Below, in pieces: positions 8,370-17,736 of a DNA stretch of 64,000 nt. This DNA comes from Obesumbacterium proteus (lineage in GTDB: Bacteria; Pseudomonadota; Gammaproteobacteria; Enterobacterales; Enterobacteriaceae), in contig NZ_CP014608.1 of the NCBI RefSeq assembly GCF_001586165.1, positions 4,340,001 to 4,404,000 on the forward strand, written 5' to 3'. The notes below the pieces were generated by a model. It saw only the letters and a program-made list of their open reading frames with translations. It ran no database searches and had not been told where the DNA came from. The position numbers were made by a program, and so were the translations under genes. How positions within the stretch are numbered: position 1 is the stretch's first letter; every line of letters begins with the position of its first letter.

Positions 8370-10058
8370 GTGACTCTTCCAAACCGACTGCGTGAAATCG
8401 ACATCCGCGCCCCGCGTGGTACTCAACTCAATGCCAAAAGCTGGCAGACCGAAGCACCATTGCGCATGCTAATGAATAATCTCGATCCTGAAGTTGCCGA
8501 AAATCCTCATGAATTAGTGGTTTATGGCGGCATCGGGCGCGCAGCACGCAACTGGGAGTGCTACGATAAAATCGTTGAAACACTAAAAAAATTAAACGAC
8601 GACGAAACTCTGCTGGTGCAATCTGGCAAACCCGTTGGCGTATTCAAAACCCACAGCAATGCACCGCGCGTATTGATTGCTAACTCCAATCTGGTACCTC
8701 ACTGGGCAACGTGGGAACACTTCAATGAGCTCGATGCCAAGGGCTTGGCAATGTATGGCCAAATGACCGCTGGCAGCTGGATTTACATCGGTAGCCAAGG
8801 CATCGTTCAGGGCACCTATGAAACGTTTGTGGAAGCAGGCCGCCAGCATTACAACGGCGATCTGACCGGTCGTTGGGTTCTGACCGCAGGCTTAGGCGGC
8901 ATGGGTGGCGCTCAGCCGCTAGCCGCAACCATGGCAGGGCTGACGTCATTGAACATCGAATGCCAGCAAAGCCGTATCGACTTCCGTTTGAAAACGGGCT
9001 ACGTCGACGAACAGGCAACCGATCTGGATGACGCGCTGGCACGCATCAAACGTTATACCGACGCTGGCAAAGCTATCTCTATTGCCCTTTGCGGGAATGC
9101 GGCAGAAATTCTGCCTGAATTAGTTCGTCGCGGTGTACGCCCAGACATGGTGACTGACCAAACCAGCGCACACGACCCGCTCAATGGCTATTTGCCGAAA
9201 GGCTGGACGTGGGAAGCGTATCGCGAGCGAGCACAGGCCGAGCCCGCATTCGTGGTGAACGCCGCTAAAGAGTCCATGGCTGAGCACGTTGAAGCCATGC
9301 TGGCTTTCCAAAAGATGGGCATTCCAACCTTTGACTATGGCAACAACATCCGCCAGATGGCCAAAGAGATGGGCGTGACTAACGCTTTCGACTTCCCCGG
9401 TTTTGTCCCAGCTTACATTCGCCCACTGTTCTGCCGTGGCGTAGGCCCGTTCCGCTGGGCGGCATTGTCAGGCGATCCTGAAGATATCTTCAAAACCGAT
9501 GCCATGGTCAAAGAACTTATTCCTGACGATGAACATCTGCATCACTGGCTGGATATGGCGCGTGAGCGCATTCACTTCCAAGGACTGCCAGCGCGTATTT
9601 GCTGGGTTGGCTTAGGCCAGCGCGCTAAGTTAGGTTTAGCTTTCAATGAAATGGTACGCAGCGGCGCGCTTTCCGCCCCTATTGTGATAGGTCGCGACCA
9701 CTTAGACTCAGGCTCGGTTGCGAGTCCAAACCGCGAAACAGAATCCATGCAAGATGGTTCTGACGCCGTATCCGACTGGCCACTGCTGAACGCATTATTA
9801 AACACCGCCAGCGGAGCAACGTGGGTTTCACTGCATCACGGCGGCGGCGTGGGGATGGGCTTCTCTCAGCACTCCGGCATGGTTATCGTGTGCGATGGCA
9901 CCGATGAAGCCGCTGAACGCATCGCCCGCGTCCTGCACAACGATCCCGCCACCGGCGTAATGCGTCATGCGGATGCTGGCTATGAGATCGCCATTGAATG
10001 CGCACACGAGCAGGGATTAAACCTGCCAATGATTACCTCAGCTCAGGGGAAAAAATAA
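8370..10058 (+). CDS. hutU: Urocanate hydratase (urocanase, HutU)
   Basis: Second enzyme of histidine catabolism: hydrates urocanate to 4-imidazolone-5-propionate using tightly bound NAD as an electrophile. The 562-residue length is normal. Conserved stretches include TAGLGGMGGAQPLAA, the FCRGVGPFRW active-site cysteine region (~residue 350), RICWVGLGQRAKLG and the C-terminal HHGGGVGMGFSQH. It starts at GTG (8370) with AAAGGA about 8 bp upstream. Its TAA overlaps the hutH ATG by one base, so the pair is cotranscribed and probably coupled. Control is likely by the HutC-type palindrome upstream. Confidence 0.97.
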   Translation: MTLPNRLREIDIRAPRGTQLNAKSWQTEAPLRMLMNNLDPEVAENPHELVVYGGIGRAARNWECYDKIVETLKKLNDDETLLVQSGKPVGVFKTHSNAPRVLIANSNLVPHWATWEHFNELDAKGLAMYGQMTAGSWIYIGSQGIVQGTYETFVEAGRQHYNGDLTGRWVLTAGLGGMGGAQPLAATMAGLTSLNIECQQSRIDFRLKTGYVDEQATDLDDALARIKRYTDAGKAISIALCGNAAEILPELVRRGVRPDMVTDQTSAHDPLNGYLPKGWTWEAYRERAQAEPAFVVNAAKESMAEHVEAMLAFQKMGIPTFDYGNNIRQMAKEMGVTNAFDFPGFVPAYIRPLFCRGVGPFRWAALSGDPEDIFKTDAMVKELIPDDEHLHHWLDMARERIHFQGLPARICWVGLGQRAKLGLAFNEMVRSGALSAPIVIGRDHLDSGSVASPNRETESMQDGSDAVSDWPLLNALLNTASGATWVSLHHGGGVGMGFSQHSGMVIVCDGTDEAAERIARVLHNDPATGVMRHADAGYEIAIECAHEQGLNLPMITSAQGKK

Positions 10059-11593
10059 TGTACGAATTAATGCTCCAGCCAGGAAAAATCACCCTTAGCC
10101 AACTGCGTGAAATCTACCATCATCCGGTGCATATTCAGCTGCACAGCAGCGCGCGTGAGCCAATTCGTCAAAGCGTGGCCTGCGTCGAACGTATCGTGGC
10201 CGAAGGCCGTACCGCCTACGGCATCAACACCGGTTTTGGCCTGCTGGCTTCAACACGTATTGAAACCTGCGATTTAGAAAACCTTCAGCGCTCCATCGTA
10301 CTTTCACATGCGGCGGGTGTAGGCAGTGCTAACGATGACGCGATCGTGCGTTTAATCATGGTGATGAAAATCAACAGCCTAGCGCGTGGCTTCTCGGGGA
10401 TTCGTGAAGAAGTGCTGGACGCTTTGATTGCCTTGGTGAATGCCGAAGTGTATCCACATATTCCGGTAAAAGGCTCAGTCGGCGCCTCTGGGGATTTAGC
10501 CCCGCTGGCACACATGTGTCTGGTGCTGCTGGGTGAAGGTCAGGCGCGCTATCAAGGTGAATGGCTACCCGCCACACAGGCGCTGGAGAAAGCCGGTTTG
10601 AAACCTATTCAACTGGCAGCCAAAGAAGGGTTAGCATTACTTAATGGCACACAGGTTTCGACCGCCTATGCGCTTCGTGGCCTTTTCGACGCAGAAGATA
10701 TGTATGCCTCTGCGTTAGTGTGCGGCGGTTTAACCGTTGAAGCCGTGCTAGGCTCACGCAGTCCGTTTGACGCCCGTATTCACGACGTGCGTGGACAAAT
10801 TGGCCAAATCGACAGCGCCGCAGCCTACCGCCATCTGCTGGGTGAACGCAGCGAAGTCTCGGATTCCCATCACAACTGCGGAAAAGTGCAAGACCCCTAT
10901 TCCCTGCGCTGCCAGCCACAGGTGATGGGCGCTTGCCTAACACAAATTCGTCAGGCCTCTGCGGTGCTTGAAATTGAGGCCAACGCCGTTTCCGATAACC
11001 CGTTGGTCTTTGCCGAGCAAAATGACGTGGTTTCTGGCGGCAACTTCCACGCAGAACCGGTGGCCATGGCGGCAGATAATCTGGCGCTGGCGTTGGCAGA
11101 AATCGGCGCGCTGTCTGAACGCCGAACTTCGTTGATGATGGATAAGCATATGTCGCAGCTGCCGCCATTCTTGGTGAACAACGGCGGCGTTAACTCTGGC
11201 TTTATGATTGCTCAGGTCACAGCGGCCGCGCTAGCCAGTGAAAACAAAGCCCTCGCGCATCCTTCTAGCGTCGATAGTTTACCGACTTCCGCTAATCAGG
11301 AAGACCACGTTTCGATGGCACCGGCAGCCGGTCGTCGGCTCTGGGAAATGGCAGAAAACGTGCGTGGGATTTTGGCTATTGAATGGCTTTCTGCCTGCCA
11401 AGGGCTGGATTTCCGCAATGGTTTAAAAACCAGCCCACGGTTAGAACAAGCACGTCAGCTGTTACGCGAAAGCGTGGCTTATTACGACAAGGATCGTTTC
11501 TTCGCCCCCGACATTGAAGCCGCCAGCCAGCTATTAGGTTCCGGTCAGCTTAAAGCGCTGATTCCTAGCGCGCTACTGCCTAGCCAAGCCTAA
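10058..11593 (+). CDS. hutH: Histidine ammonia-lyase (HutH)
   Basis: First enzyme of histidine degradation: eliminates ammonia from L-histidine to give urocanate. The Ala-Ser-Gly triplet that cyclises to the MIO cofactor is in GSVGASGDLAPLAHM (residues ~140-155). Other family signatures are YGINTGFG near residue 53 and DSLPTSANQEDHVSM near 410. The start at 10058 gives 511 residues; an in-frame extension begins at 9998 inside hutU and is not the start. A strong hairpin separates it from the downstream permease gene. Confidence 0.97.
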   Translation: MYELMLQPGKITLSQLREIYHHPVHIQLHSSAREPIRQSVACVERIVAEGRTAYGINTGFGLLASTRIETCDLENLQRSIVLSHAAGVGSANDDAIVRLIMVMKINSLARGFSGIREEVLDALIALVNAEVYPHIPVKGSVGASGDLAPLAHMCLVLLGEGQARYQGEWLPATQALEKAGLKPIQLAAKEGLALLNGTQVSTAYALRGLFDAEDMYASALVCGGLTVEAVLGSRSPFDARIHDVRGQIGQIDSAAAYRHLLGERSEVSDSHHNCGKVQDPYSLRCQPQVMGACLTQIRQASAVLEIEANAVSDNPLVFAEQNDVVSGGNFHAEPVAMAADNLALALAEIGALSERRTSLMMDKHMSQLPPFLVNNGGVNSGFMIAQVTAAALASENKALAHPSSVDSLPTSANQEDHVSMAPAAGRRLWEMAENVRGILAIEWLSACQGLDFRNGLKTSPRLEQARQLLRESVAYYDKDRFFAPDIEAASQLLGSGQLKALIPSALLPSQA

Positions 11594-11625
11594 GTCCTCT
11601 CTCATTATCTGCAAAAAGTAAGAGC

Positions 11626-11654
11626 ACGCAGGGTATATATTCTATACCCTGCGT
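11626..11654. other. Intercistronic hairpin between hutH and the permease gene
   Basis: A perfect 12-bp inverted repeat (ACGCAGGGTATA / TATACCCTGCGT) encloses a 5-nt loop. No T-run follows on either side, so it is not a standard intrinsic terminator. It could stabilise the hutUH message, partly block readthrough, or act as a protein site. Confidence 0.6.
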
Positions 11655-11694
11655 CGGTAATCTGTACCTGCCGACCAATATGACGGGATAAAAC

Positions 11695-13128
11695 ATGCAA
11701 AATAATAATGAAACATCGCCCCTGCAACCTCACAACACTTCGCACCTCAAACGTGGTCTGAACGCACGCCACATTCGTTTTCTGGCCTTAGGCTCAGCCA
11801 TCGGCACCGGTCTGTTTTACGGTTCTGCGGGCGCAATACAACTCGCTGGCCCCGCGGTTTTATTAGCCTACTTAGTGGGCGGACTCGCTGTTTTCATGGT
11901 GATGCGCGCGCTGGGGGAAATGGCGGTGCATCAGCCGGTATCCGGCTCCTTCGGTCACTATGCCAGCCGCTATCTTGGCCCGTTAGCCGGTTTTATCACC
12001 GGTTGGACATATACTTTTGAAATGGTGATTGTCGGCATGGCTGACGTCACCGCCTTCGGCATCTACATGGGGCTCTGGTTCCCCGATGTTTCCCAATGGA
12101 TTTGGATGCTCAGCATCGTGTGCTTTATCGGTGCGTTGAACCTGTGCAGCGTTAAAGTATTTGGCGAAATGGAGTTTTGGCTCTCGCTGATTAAAGTGGT
12201 TGCGATTATCGCCATGATCGTCGGCGGCGGTGCCATTATGATGTTTGGCTTCGGCCAGCATGAACAGGCAACGGGTTTTAGTAATCTGTGGCAGCACGGC
12301 GGATTTATGCCAAATGGCATTACCGGCGTCATCGCTTCGCTAGCGGTGGTGATGTTTGCCTTTGGTGGGATAGAAATTATCGGCGTAACGGCGAGCGAAG
12401 CCCGCGATCCGGCCAAGGTAATCCCTAAAGCCATCAACACGGTTCCAGTTCGTATTTTGCTGTTTTATGTCCTCACGCTGATGGTATTAATGGCGATTTA
12501 CCCATGGAATAGCATTGGCCAGCACGGTAGCCCGTTCGTTGAAATTTTTAAAAGCCTTGGGATTAGCTCTGCCGCTCACGTCCTCAACGTGGTAGTGATC
12601 ACCGCGGCAATATCAGCCATCAACAGCGATATTTTTGGTGCAGGCCGCATGATGTATGGCATGGCAAAAGATGGTCAAGCGCCTCAGTGCTTTACCAAAT
12701 TAACCGCGGGCGGTGTGCCGTGGATGACCGTTTTGGTGATGGCGATTGCGCTGCTCACGGGCGTGGTATTGAACTATCTGATCCCAGAAAAAGTCTTCCT
12801 GATCATCGCCTCTATCGCCACCTTTGCCACGGTATGGGTATGGCTGATGATCCTACTTTCTCAGGTGGCTATGCGCCGCCAGATGAGCAAGGAAGAAGTC
12901 GCTACGCTGAAATTCCCAGTGCCGTTCTGGCCGTTAGCGCCAGCGTTAACCATCATCTTCATGGCCTTCGTTATCGCGCTGCTCGGCTATTTTGAAGACA
13001 GCCGAGTCGCGCTCGCCGTAGGTGTGGTGTGGATGGCGCTGCTAACGTTGGCATGGTGGATTTGGGTGAGAAAACCGAAAGGTCAATCTGTGAGTGATTT
13101 TAATGCTGAAACTGAAGCGGATGTGTAG
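11695..13128 (+). CDS. APC-family amino acid permease, ProY/HutT-like, probably for histidine
   Basis: Inner-membrane secondary transporter of 477 residues with about twelve membrane helices. The N-terminal region (LKRGLNARHIRF, LGSAIGTGLFYGSAGAI) and the loop KVFGEMEFWLSLIKV are typical of amino-acid:proton symporters of the ProY/HutT/AroP group. E. coli ProY, as I recall it, is clearly related along the whole length. Its place 101 bp after hutH in the same direction suggests histidine or urocanate uptake; this substrate is inferred from context. The start is at the ATG, MQNNNETS. Confidence 0.85.
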   Translation: MQNNNETSPLQPHNTSHLKRGLNARHIRFLALGSAIGTGLFYGSAGAIQLAGPAVLLAYLVGGLAVFMVMRALGEMAVHQPVSGSFGHYASRYLGPLAGFITGWTYTFEMVIVGMADVTAFGIYMGLWFPDVSQWIWMLSIVCFIGALNLCSVKVFGEMEFWLSLIKVVAIIAMIVGGGAIMMFGFGQHEQATGFSNLWQHGGFMPNGITGVIASLAVVMFAFGGIEIIGVTASEARDPAKVIPKAINTVPVRILLFYVLTLMVLMAIYPWNSIGQHGSPFVEIFKSLGISSAAHVLNVVVITAAISAINSDIFGAGRMMYGMAKDGQAPQCFTKLTAGGVPWMTVLVMAIALLTGVVLNYLIPEKVFLIIASIATFATVWVWLMILLSQVAMRRQMSKEEVATLKFPVPFWPLAPALTIIFMAFVIALLGYFEDSRVALAVGVVWMALLTLAWWIWVRKPKGQSVSDFNAETEADV

Positions 13129-13147
13129 CTCAGCTAATCCCCCTCCC

Positions 13148-13298
13148 AGCCTCCCCCTTCGCAGGGGGAGGAGCAGATCGAGATTCTGCTCAACATTACC
13201 AGCCTCCCCCTTCACAGGGGGAGGAGCCGATCGAGTTTATGTCAGGCATCACTAATCGGTTCCCTCCCCTGCCAAGGGGAGAGTTAGGGTGGGGTCTG
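13148..13298. repeat. GC-rich intergenic inverted repeat, copy B (three modules)
   Basis: Two tandem left modules (13148-13182 and 13200-13236) each have the hairpin CCTCCCCCTT / CAGGGGGAGG followed by AGCAGATCGAG or AGCCGATCGAG. A right module (13258-13298) reads CCCTCCCC...AAGGGGAGAG then TTAGGGTGGGGTC. It sits between the convergent permease and ABC ATPase genes, so it may also act as a transcription barrier. Confidence 0.75.
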
Positions 13299-13299
13299 T

Positions 13300-14022
13300 C
13301 TAAAGAACCTTACTCAAAAATGCTGCCGTGCGTGGATTCTGTGGCGCGGTGAAAATCTGCTCCGGCGTGCCCTCTTCCTGAATGATGCCTTGGTCGATAA
13401 ATACCACGCGGTCAGCGACTTCACGGGCAAAACCCATTTCATGAGTCACGATCACCATCGTCATTCCTTCAAGCGCCAGCTTCTTCATCACTTCCAACAC
13501 TTCGCCAACCAGCTCAGGATCAAGCGCAGACGTCGGCTCATCAAAAAGAATAATCGAAGGATCCATCGCCATAGAACGTGCAATTGCTACGCGCTGCTGC
13601 TGCCCGCCAGATAAGCTAGCAGGCCATGCATCAATTTTGTCGAGTAGTCCCACCTTATCCAACAAAACCTCAGCGCGCTTGAGCGCATCGGCACGCGACA
13701 TCCCTTTTATCGACATCGGCGCCATAATCAGATTGTCTAACACCGTCATATGCGGGAACAGGTTAAAACGCTGAAACACCATGCCAACGCTTTCGCGCAT
13801 TTTGTTTAAATTTGTTTTGGGATTATGAACGTCAAAACCATTAACCGACACTTCGCCGCCGTCGGGTTTTTCTAATGCGTTGAGGCAGCGTAAAAACGTG
13901 CTTTTCCCCGATCCCGACGGGCCAATAATGCAAACCACCTCCTGCGGCTTGATATCGCAAGAGATCCCACGCAGGACGTGCGTTTCACCAAATTGCTTCT
14001 GCAAATTATCAACGTGAATCAC
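13300..14022 (-). CDS. Polar amino acid ABC transporter, ATP-binding protein (GlnQ-like)
   Basis: Cytoplasmic ATPase of an amino-acid importer, 240 residues (same as E. coli GlnQ). It shows Walker A GPSGSGKST (~34-42), Q-loop FQRFNLFPH, signature LSGGQQQR (~135), Walker B IILFDEPTSALDPE and the switch in THEMGFA. The start overlaps the permease gene by 14 bp. Third gene of a three-gene operon with binding protein and permease. The substrate cannot be fixed from sequence, although the position beside the hut genes makes histidine or a related amino acid plausible. Confidence 0.9.
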   Translation of the reverse strand: MIHVDNLQKQFGETHVLRGISCDIKPQEVVCIIGPSGSGKSTFLRCLNALEKPDGGEVSVNGFDVHNPKTNLNKMRESVGMVFQRFNLFPHMTVLDNLIMAPMSIKGMSRADALKRAEVLLDKVGLLDKIDAWPASLSGGQQQRVAIARSMAMDPSIILFDEPTSALDPELVGEVLEVMKKLALEGMTMVIVTHEMGFAREVADRVVFIDQGIIQEEGTPEQIFTAPQNPRTAAFLSKVL

Positions 14023-14773
14023 TTTTGCTCAACCTCTTTTCCATATGTTGCACCAGCAGCGACAGGATGAACGTTAGCATCCAGTAAATCACTGAAATCG
14101 TTAGGTAGGGTTCCCAATAGGTCGCATATGCACCAGACACGGTACGTGCGGCATACGCAAGATCGGCCAAACCAATGGCAGAAGCCAATGAAGAGTCTTT
14201 AACGATAGCAATCGCGTTATTTCCTAACGGCGGGAGGATCCGGCGAAACGCCTGCGGCAAAATCACTTTGCGCATGGTTTTACCCCAGCTCATACCGAGT
14301 GCCCGCGAGGCCTCCATTTGGCCGTGATCGATAGATTGAATACCCGCACGGAAGATCTCCGACACATAAGCGCCGGCATTTAGCGTAATCGCCACGATAC
14401 ACGAGAGGAACGCGCCATAGTCTGAACGCAGCATGCGCGCAAAATCCACGGACATCAGCCCGCTCGTCACCAAAACACCATCACGCGGGTTTATTAACAG
14501 AGGAACGAGAGCAAAATGCACCACCATAATCTGTACAAACAACGGTGTGCCACGGAAAGCACTTACGTAGACACGTACAGGCCATTGTACAAAATAACGC
14601 AGCACGAAGCGCCACGGGCCATTTTCAGCCTTAGCCATTCTTCCTAGGCCTAAGGTTAGGCCCCAAAGCGTACCTAAAATCACACAGATAATGGTGCATT
14701 TGATGGTCATCCACGCGCCTTCAGCAAACAGCGGGGCATATTCCTGAATGATTTCCCAACGGAATCCGGTCAT
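14009..14773 (-). CDS. Polar amino acid ABC transporter, permease (GlnP/HisM family)
   Basis: Inner-membrane permease of 254 residues with five or so membrane helices. The EAA loop that contacts the ATPase is visible as EASRALGMSWGKTMRKVILPQA (split here: EASRALGMSW and GKTMRKVILP). The periplasmic loop between the first helices (residues ~55-110) is longer than in GlnP. One permease gene probably works as a homodimer because no second permease gene is present. Confidence 0.9.
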   Translation of the reverse strand: MTGFRWEIIQEYAPLFAEGAWMTIKCTIICVILGTLWGLTLGLGRMAKAENGPWRFVLRYFVQWPVRVYVSAFRGTPLFVQIMVVHFALVPLLINPRDGVLVTSGLMSVDFARMLRSDYGAFLSCIVAITLNAGAYVSEIFRAGIQSIDHGQMEASRALGMSWGKTMRKVILPQAFRRILPPLGNNAIAIVKDSSLASAIGLADLAYAARTVSGAYATYWEPYLTISVIYWMLTFILSLLVQHMEKRLSKSDSR

Positions 14774-14867
14774 ACAACTTTCCTGTTTATTGCATTTTTC
14801 TATTTATGACAGCAAGTTATAACAGCTATACCGGTTGCGCCCAGTCCATGAGCGCAACCCAAAGCGT

Positions 14868-15635
14868 TTACTTTTCAGGCAGCGTTGGAACGTTCGCGTC
14901 AAACCATTGGGTATAAATCTTGGCATAGGTCCCGTCGGCCACAATTTTCTTCAGGCCTGTATTAATTTTTTCGAGTAATTCTTGGTTGCCTTTTGCCACG
15001 GCGATACCAAAATACTGGCGTTCAAATTTGCTATCGGGAACCAGTTTGAATTCTTTCTCTGGGTGATTTTTGATGTAGTACTTCACCACGCCCACATCAC
15101 CAACAGCCGCGCCTAAACCATCCTCATACAGCTCTTGCAGCATCAGCGGCGTATTATCGAAGCGTTTAATATCAGTGCTGTTTTTGCCTAATACCTCAGA
15201 CACCACGATGTCGCCGGTGCTCGAATTCACCACCCCAACCTTCTGCCCTTTCAGCGCATTAACTGAGTCTACTTTTGAACCATTCGGCACCACGATAGAC
15301 TGTTCAGCGGGGAAATAAGGCGCGGAGAAGTCCACCATCTGCTGGCGTTTTTCGGTAATGGTGATGCCAGAAATAATGATGTCACGATCGCCTGAATTCA
15401 GCGTGGCGAAAATGCCTTCCCACGGCGTATTAACCAGTTTGATATCAAACCCTTCGGCCTTGGCGACCGCTTTGATGATATCAATATCAAAACCTTCTAA
15501 CTGTTTCTGGCTATTTTCAAACTCAAATGGACGATAGGTTCCACCAGAGCCTACGACGTAAGTTTGTTGCGCCGCGAAGCTGCTCCCCATCATTGCTGCC
15601 ATAAAGCAGCCAGCCAATACCATTTTCTTCAACAT
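14868..15635 (-). CDS. Amino acid ABC transporter, periplasmic substrate-binding protein
   Basis: Periplasmic binding protein of family 3 (GlnH/HisJ class), 255 residues. The signal peptide ends at about SSFA-AQQTY. The amino-acid carboxylate-binding arginine is expected in SGITITEKRQQ, and the acidic residue that contacts the alpha-amino group is in AAVGDVGVV, as in the family. YRPFEFENSQKQLEGFDIDI is the usual N-terminal signature. It is the first gene of the operon, 94 bp before the permease gene, which is typical when the binding protein is made in excess. Ligand not assignable. Confidence 0.9.
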   Translation of the reverse strand: MLKKMVLAGCFMAAMMGSSFAAQQTYVVGSGGTYRPFEFENSQKQLEGFDIDIIKAVAKAEGFDIKLVNTPWEGIFATLNSGDRDIIISGITITEKRQQMVDFSAPYFPAEQSIVVPNGSKVDSVNALKGQKVGVVNSSTGDIVVSEVLGKNSTDIKRFDNTPLMLQELYEDGLGAAVGDVGVVKYYIKNHPEKEFKLVPDSKFERQYFGIAVAKGNQELLEKINTGLKKIVADGTYAKIYTQWFDANVPTLPEK

Positions 15636-15990
15636 GTCTTTTCCCCTGACGTTAGATATTTTATTTATGCAGTTTTAATGCATAAAAATACACAACAAAG
15701 CATACCAACTCAATACCATTGCGAATAAAATCTTACTATCAGCATAAAAATTCAATCTGGCATCACAATTAAGCATCAGTTGTTGCAGGAATTCAGTATT
15801 CCAGTGAGAGATCTTACAAAGACACGAAAAGACTATTTTTTATACGGAATTAAATAGCATGAGAGAGAGGAGAAGCGATGAAGAGAAAGACATAACTTTA
15901 CGCTTTATCGAACATGTTGAGATATCGATTACAAAATAAACAGATTTTTTATGGCATAGTACTTCTAGGTTTTGACAAAAAGGAGTGCAT
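15636..15990. other. Intergenic region between the binding-protein gene and ydcH (355 bp)
   Basis: AT-rich with no plausible gene. It must hold the promoter of the ABC operon (leftward) and that of ydcH (rightward). I see no recognised operator. The AGGAG ribosome site of ydcH is at 15981-15985. Confidence 0.5.
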
Positions 15991-16218
15991 ATGTTCCCAG
16001 AGTATCGAGATCTTATCTCAAGACTGAAAACAGAAGACGTCCGTTTTGCCACGCTCTTTCATGAGCACAACCAGTTGGATCACACGATCCGAAGGGCTGA
16101 AAACCGGCCAGGAGCCCCATTTGATGAACAAATTGCAGGATTGAAACGAGAAAAGCTCAGACTGAAAGACGAGCTTTATCAAATCCTCCGTTCGTATGAA
16201 GATGAAGCAACAACCTGA
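15991..16218 (+). CDS. ydcH: YdcH family protein (DUF465)
   Basis: Small 75-residue cytoplasmic protein, mostly charged alpha-helix. The start MFPEYRDLISRLK is nearly identical to E. coli YdcH, and the C-terminal half (KREKLRLKDELYQIL) has heptad-like spacing. The ATG at 15991 was chosen because of the E. coli N-terminus and an AGGAG 5 bp before it; a GTG two codons upstream lies too close to that site. Function unknown. It is convergent with eno, with a shared terminator. Confidence 0.9.
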   Translation: MFPEYRDLISRLKTEDVRFATLFHEHNQLDHTIRRAENRPGAPFDEQIAGLKREKLRLKDELYQILRSYEDEATT

Positions 16219-16278
16219 TAGTTGGTCAACTTGATAGTTTGCTACGTTGTTTTCTTCTGAATACAGAACACCGAATAA

Positions 16279-16306
16279 AAAAAACCCGCTCATGAGCGGG
16301 TTTTTT
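16279..16306. terminator. Bidirectional terminator between ydcH and eno
   Basis: The perfect palindrome CCCGCTCATGAGCGGG is flanked by an A-run on the left and a T-run on the right. It serves ydcH on the plus strand and eno on the minus strand. Confidence 0.9.
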
Positions 16307-16348
16307 AATGAAGTCGTTTTTAATTAAAAAAACGTGCTCAGTAACGAA

Positions 16349-17653
16349 TTACTGACCTTTAACTTCTTTCAGACCGTTGAATGGTGCTGGAGTGCCTTGT
16401 GCAGCCAGAGCTTCTTCGATACGAATCAGCTGGTTGTACTTAGCAACACGGTCAGAACGGCTCATAGAACCAGTTTTGATTTGGCCTGCAGCGGTACCAA
16501 CAGCCAGGTCAGCGATGGTAGCATCTTCAGTTTCACCTGAACGGTGAGAGATAACTGCAGTGTAACCAGCGTCTTTAGCCATTTTGATTGCAGCCAGAGT
16601 TTCGGTCAGAGAACCGATCTGGTTGAATTTAATCAGGATGGAGTTAACGATACCTTTTTCGATACCTTCTTTCAGGATCTTGGTATTGGTTACGAACAGA
16701 TCGTCACCAACCAGCTGGATTTTGTCGCCCAGTACTTTAGTCTGGTATGCGAAGCCATCCCAGTCAGATTCGTCCAGACCGTCTTCGATAGAAACGATTG
16801 GGTAATCTTTGGTCAGGTTTTCCAGGAAGTGGGTGAATTCTTCAGAGGTGAAAGCTTTGTTGCCTTCGCCAGCCAGAACGTATTTACCGTCTTTGTAGAA
16901 TTCAGATGCTGCACAGTCCATAGCCAGAGTAACGTCTTTACCCAGCTCGTAGCCTGCTGCTTTAACCGCTTCAGCAATAACAGCCAGCGCTTCTGCGTTA
17001 GAACCCAGGTTTGGCGCGTAGCCACCTTCGTCACCAACAGCAGTGTTCATACCTTTAGACTTCAGAACTTTAGCCAGGTTGTGGAACACTTCAGAACCGA
17101 TGCGAACCGCTTCTTTCAGAGTTTTAGCGCCAACAGGCTGGATCATGAACTCTTGGATATCAACGTTGTTGTCGGCATGTTCGCCGCCGTTGATGATGTT
17201 CATCATAGGCAGAGGCATAGAATATTTGCCTGGAGTGCCGTTCAGTTCAGCGATGTGCGCATACAGCGGCAGGCCTTTAGAGGCAGCAGCAGCTTTAGCA
17301 GCAGCCAGAGAAACAGCCAGAATAGCGTTAGCGCCAAACTTGGATTTGTTTTCTGTACCATCAAGATCGATCATGATCTTATCGATGTTAGCCTGGTCTT
17401 TCGCATCTTTACCCATAACCGCCTGAGCGATTGGGCCGTTTACAGCGGCAACGGCTTTCAGTACGCCTTTACCCATGAAACGGGATTTGTCACCGTCACG
17501 CAGTTCCAGCGCTTCACGGGAACCAGTTGAAGCACCTGATGGTGCAGCAGCCATACCTACAAAGCCGCCTTCCAGATGAACTTCAGCTTCTACAGTTGGG
17601 TTTCCGCGTGAGTCGATGATTTCGCGACCAATGACTTTAACGATTTTGGACAT
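16349..17653 (-). CDS. eno: Enolase (phosphopyruvate hydratase)
   Basis: Glycolytic enzyme converting 2-phosphoglycerate to phosphoenolpyruvate, and in E. coli also a component of the RNA degradosome. 434 residues from the ATG at 17653 (MSKIVKV); an upstream in-frame extension is not used. Visible signatures are GDEGGYAPN with the catalytic acid, the Mg-binding DCAASEF, SIEDGLDESDWD and GDDLFVTN regions, the catalytic lysine in LIKFNQIGSLTET and the substrate loop SHRSGETEDA. It follows pyrG by 83 bp, as in most Enterobacterales. Strongly biased codons are consistent with high expression. Confidence 0.98.
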   Translation of the reverse strand: MSKIVKVIGREIIDSRGNPTVEAEVHLEGGFVGMAAAPSGASTGSREALELRDGDKSRFMGKGVLKAVAAVNGPIAQAVMGKDAKDQANIDKIMIDLDGTENKSKFGANAILAVSLAAAKAAAASKGLPLYAHIAELNGTPGKYSMPLPMMNIINGGEHADNNVDIQEFMIQPVGAKTLKEAVRIGSEVFHNLAKVLKSKGMNTAVGDEGGYAPNLGSNAEALAVIAEAVKAAGYELGKDVTLAMDCAASEFYKDGKYVLAGEGNKAFTSEEFTHFLENLTKDYPIVSIEDGLDESDWDGFAYQTKVLGDKIQLVGDDLFVTNTKILKEGIEKGIVNSILIKFNQIGSLTETLAAIKMAKDAGYTAVISHRSGETEDATIADLAVGTAAGQIKTGSMSRSDRVAKYNQLIRIEEALAAQGTPAPFNGLKEVKGQ

Positions 17654-17736
17654 TAGGTTTTCCTCGATACAAGTTAAACTAAAAACTCCAGACGACAGGC
17701 GCGAAACCAATGCTTCGCGCCTACCAGTATATTCAC

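Noticed and set aside
9998..10057. Longer hutH starting inside hutU
   Set aside because: The extension has no ribosome site of its own and the ATG at 10058 overlapping the hutU stop gives the normal family length.
10641..11168. 175-codon minus-strand frame antisense to hutH
   Set aside because: Shadow of the hutH frame; low-complexity Arg/Pro-rich translation with no motif.
16544..17530. Long plus-strand reading frame of 328 codons antisense to eno
   Set aside because: It is entirely opposite the highly biased eno coding frame, has no ribosome site and no recognisable domain. Long antisense frames are expected from biased codon usage.
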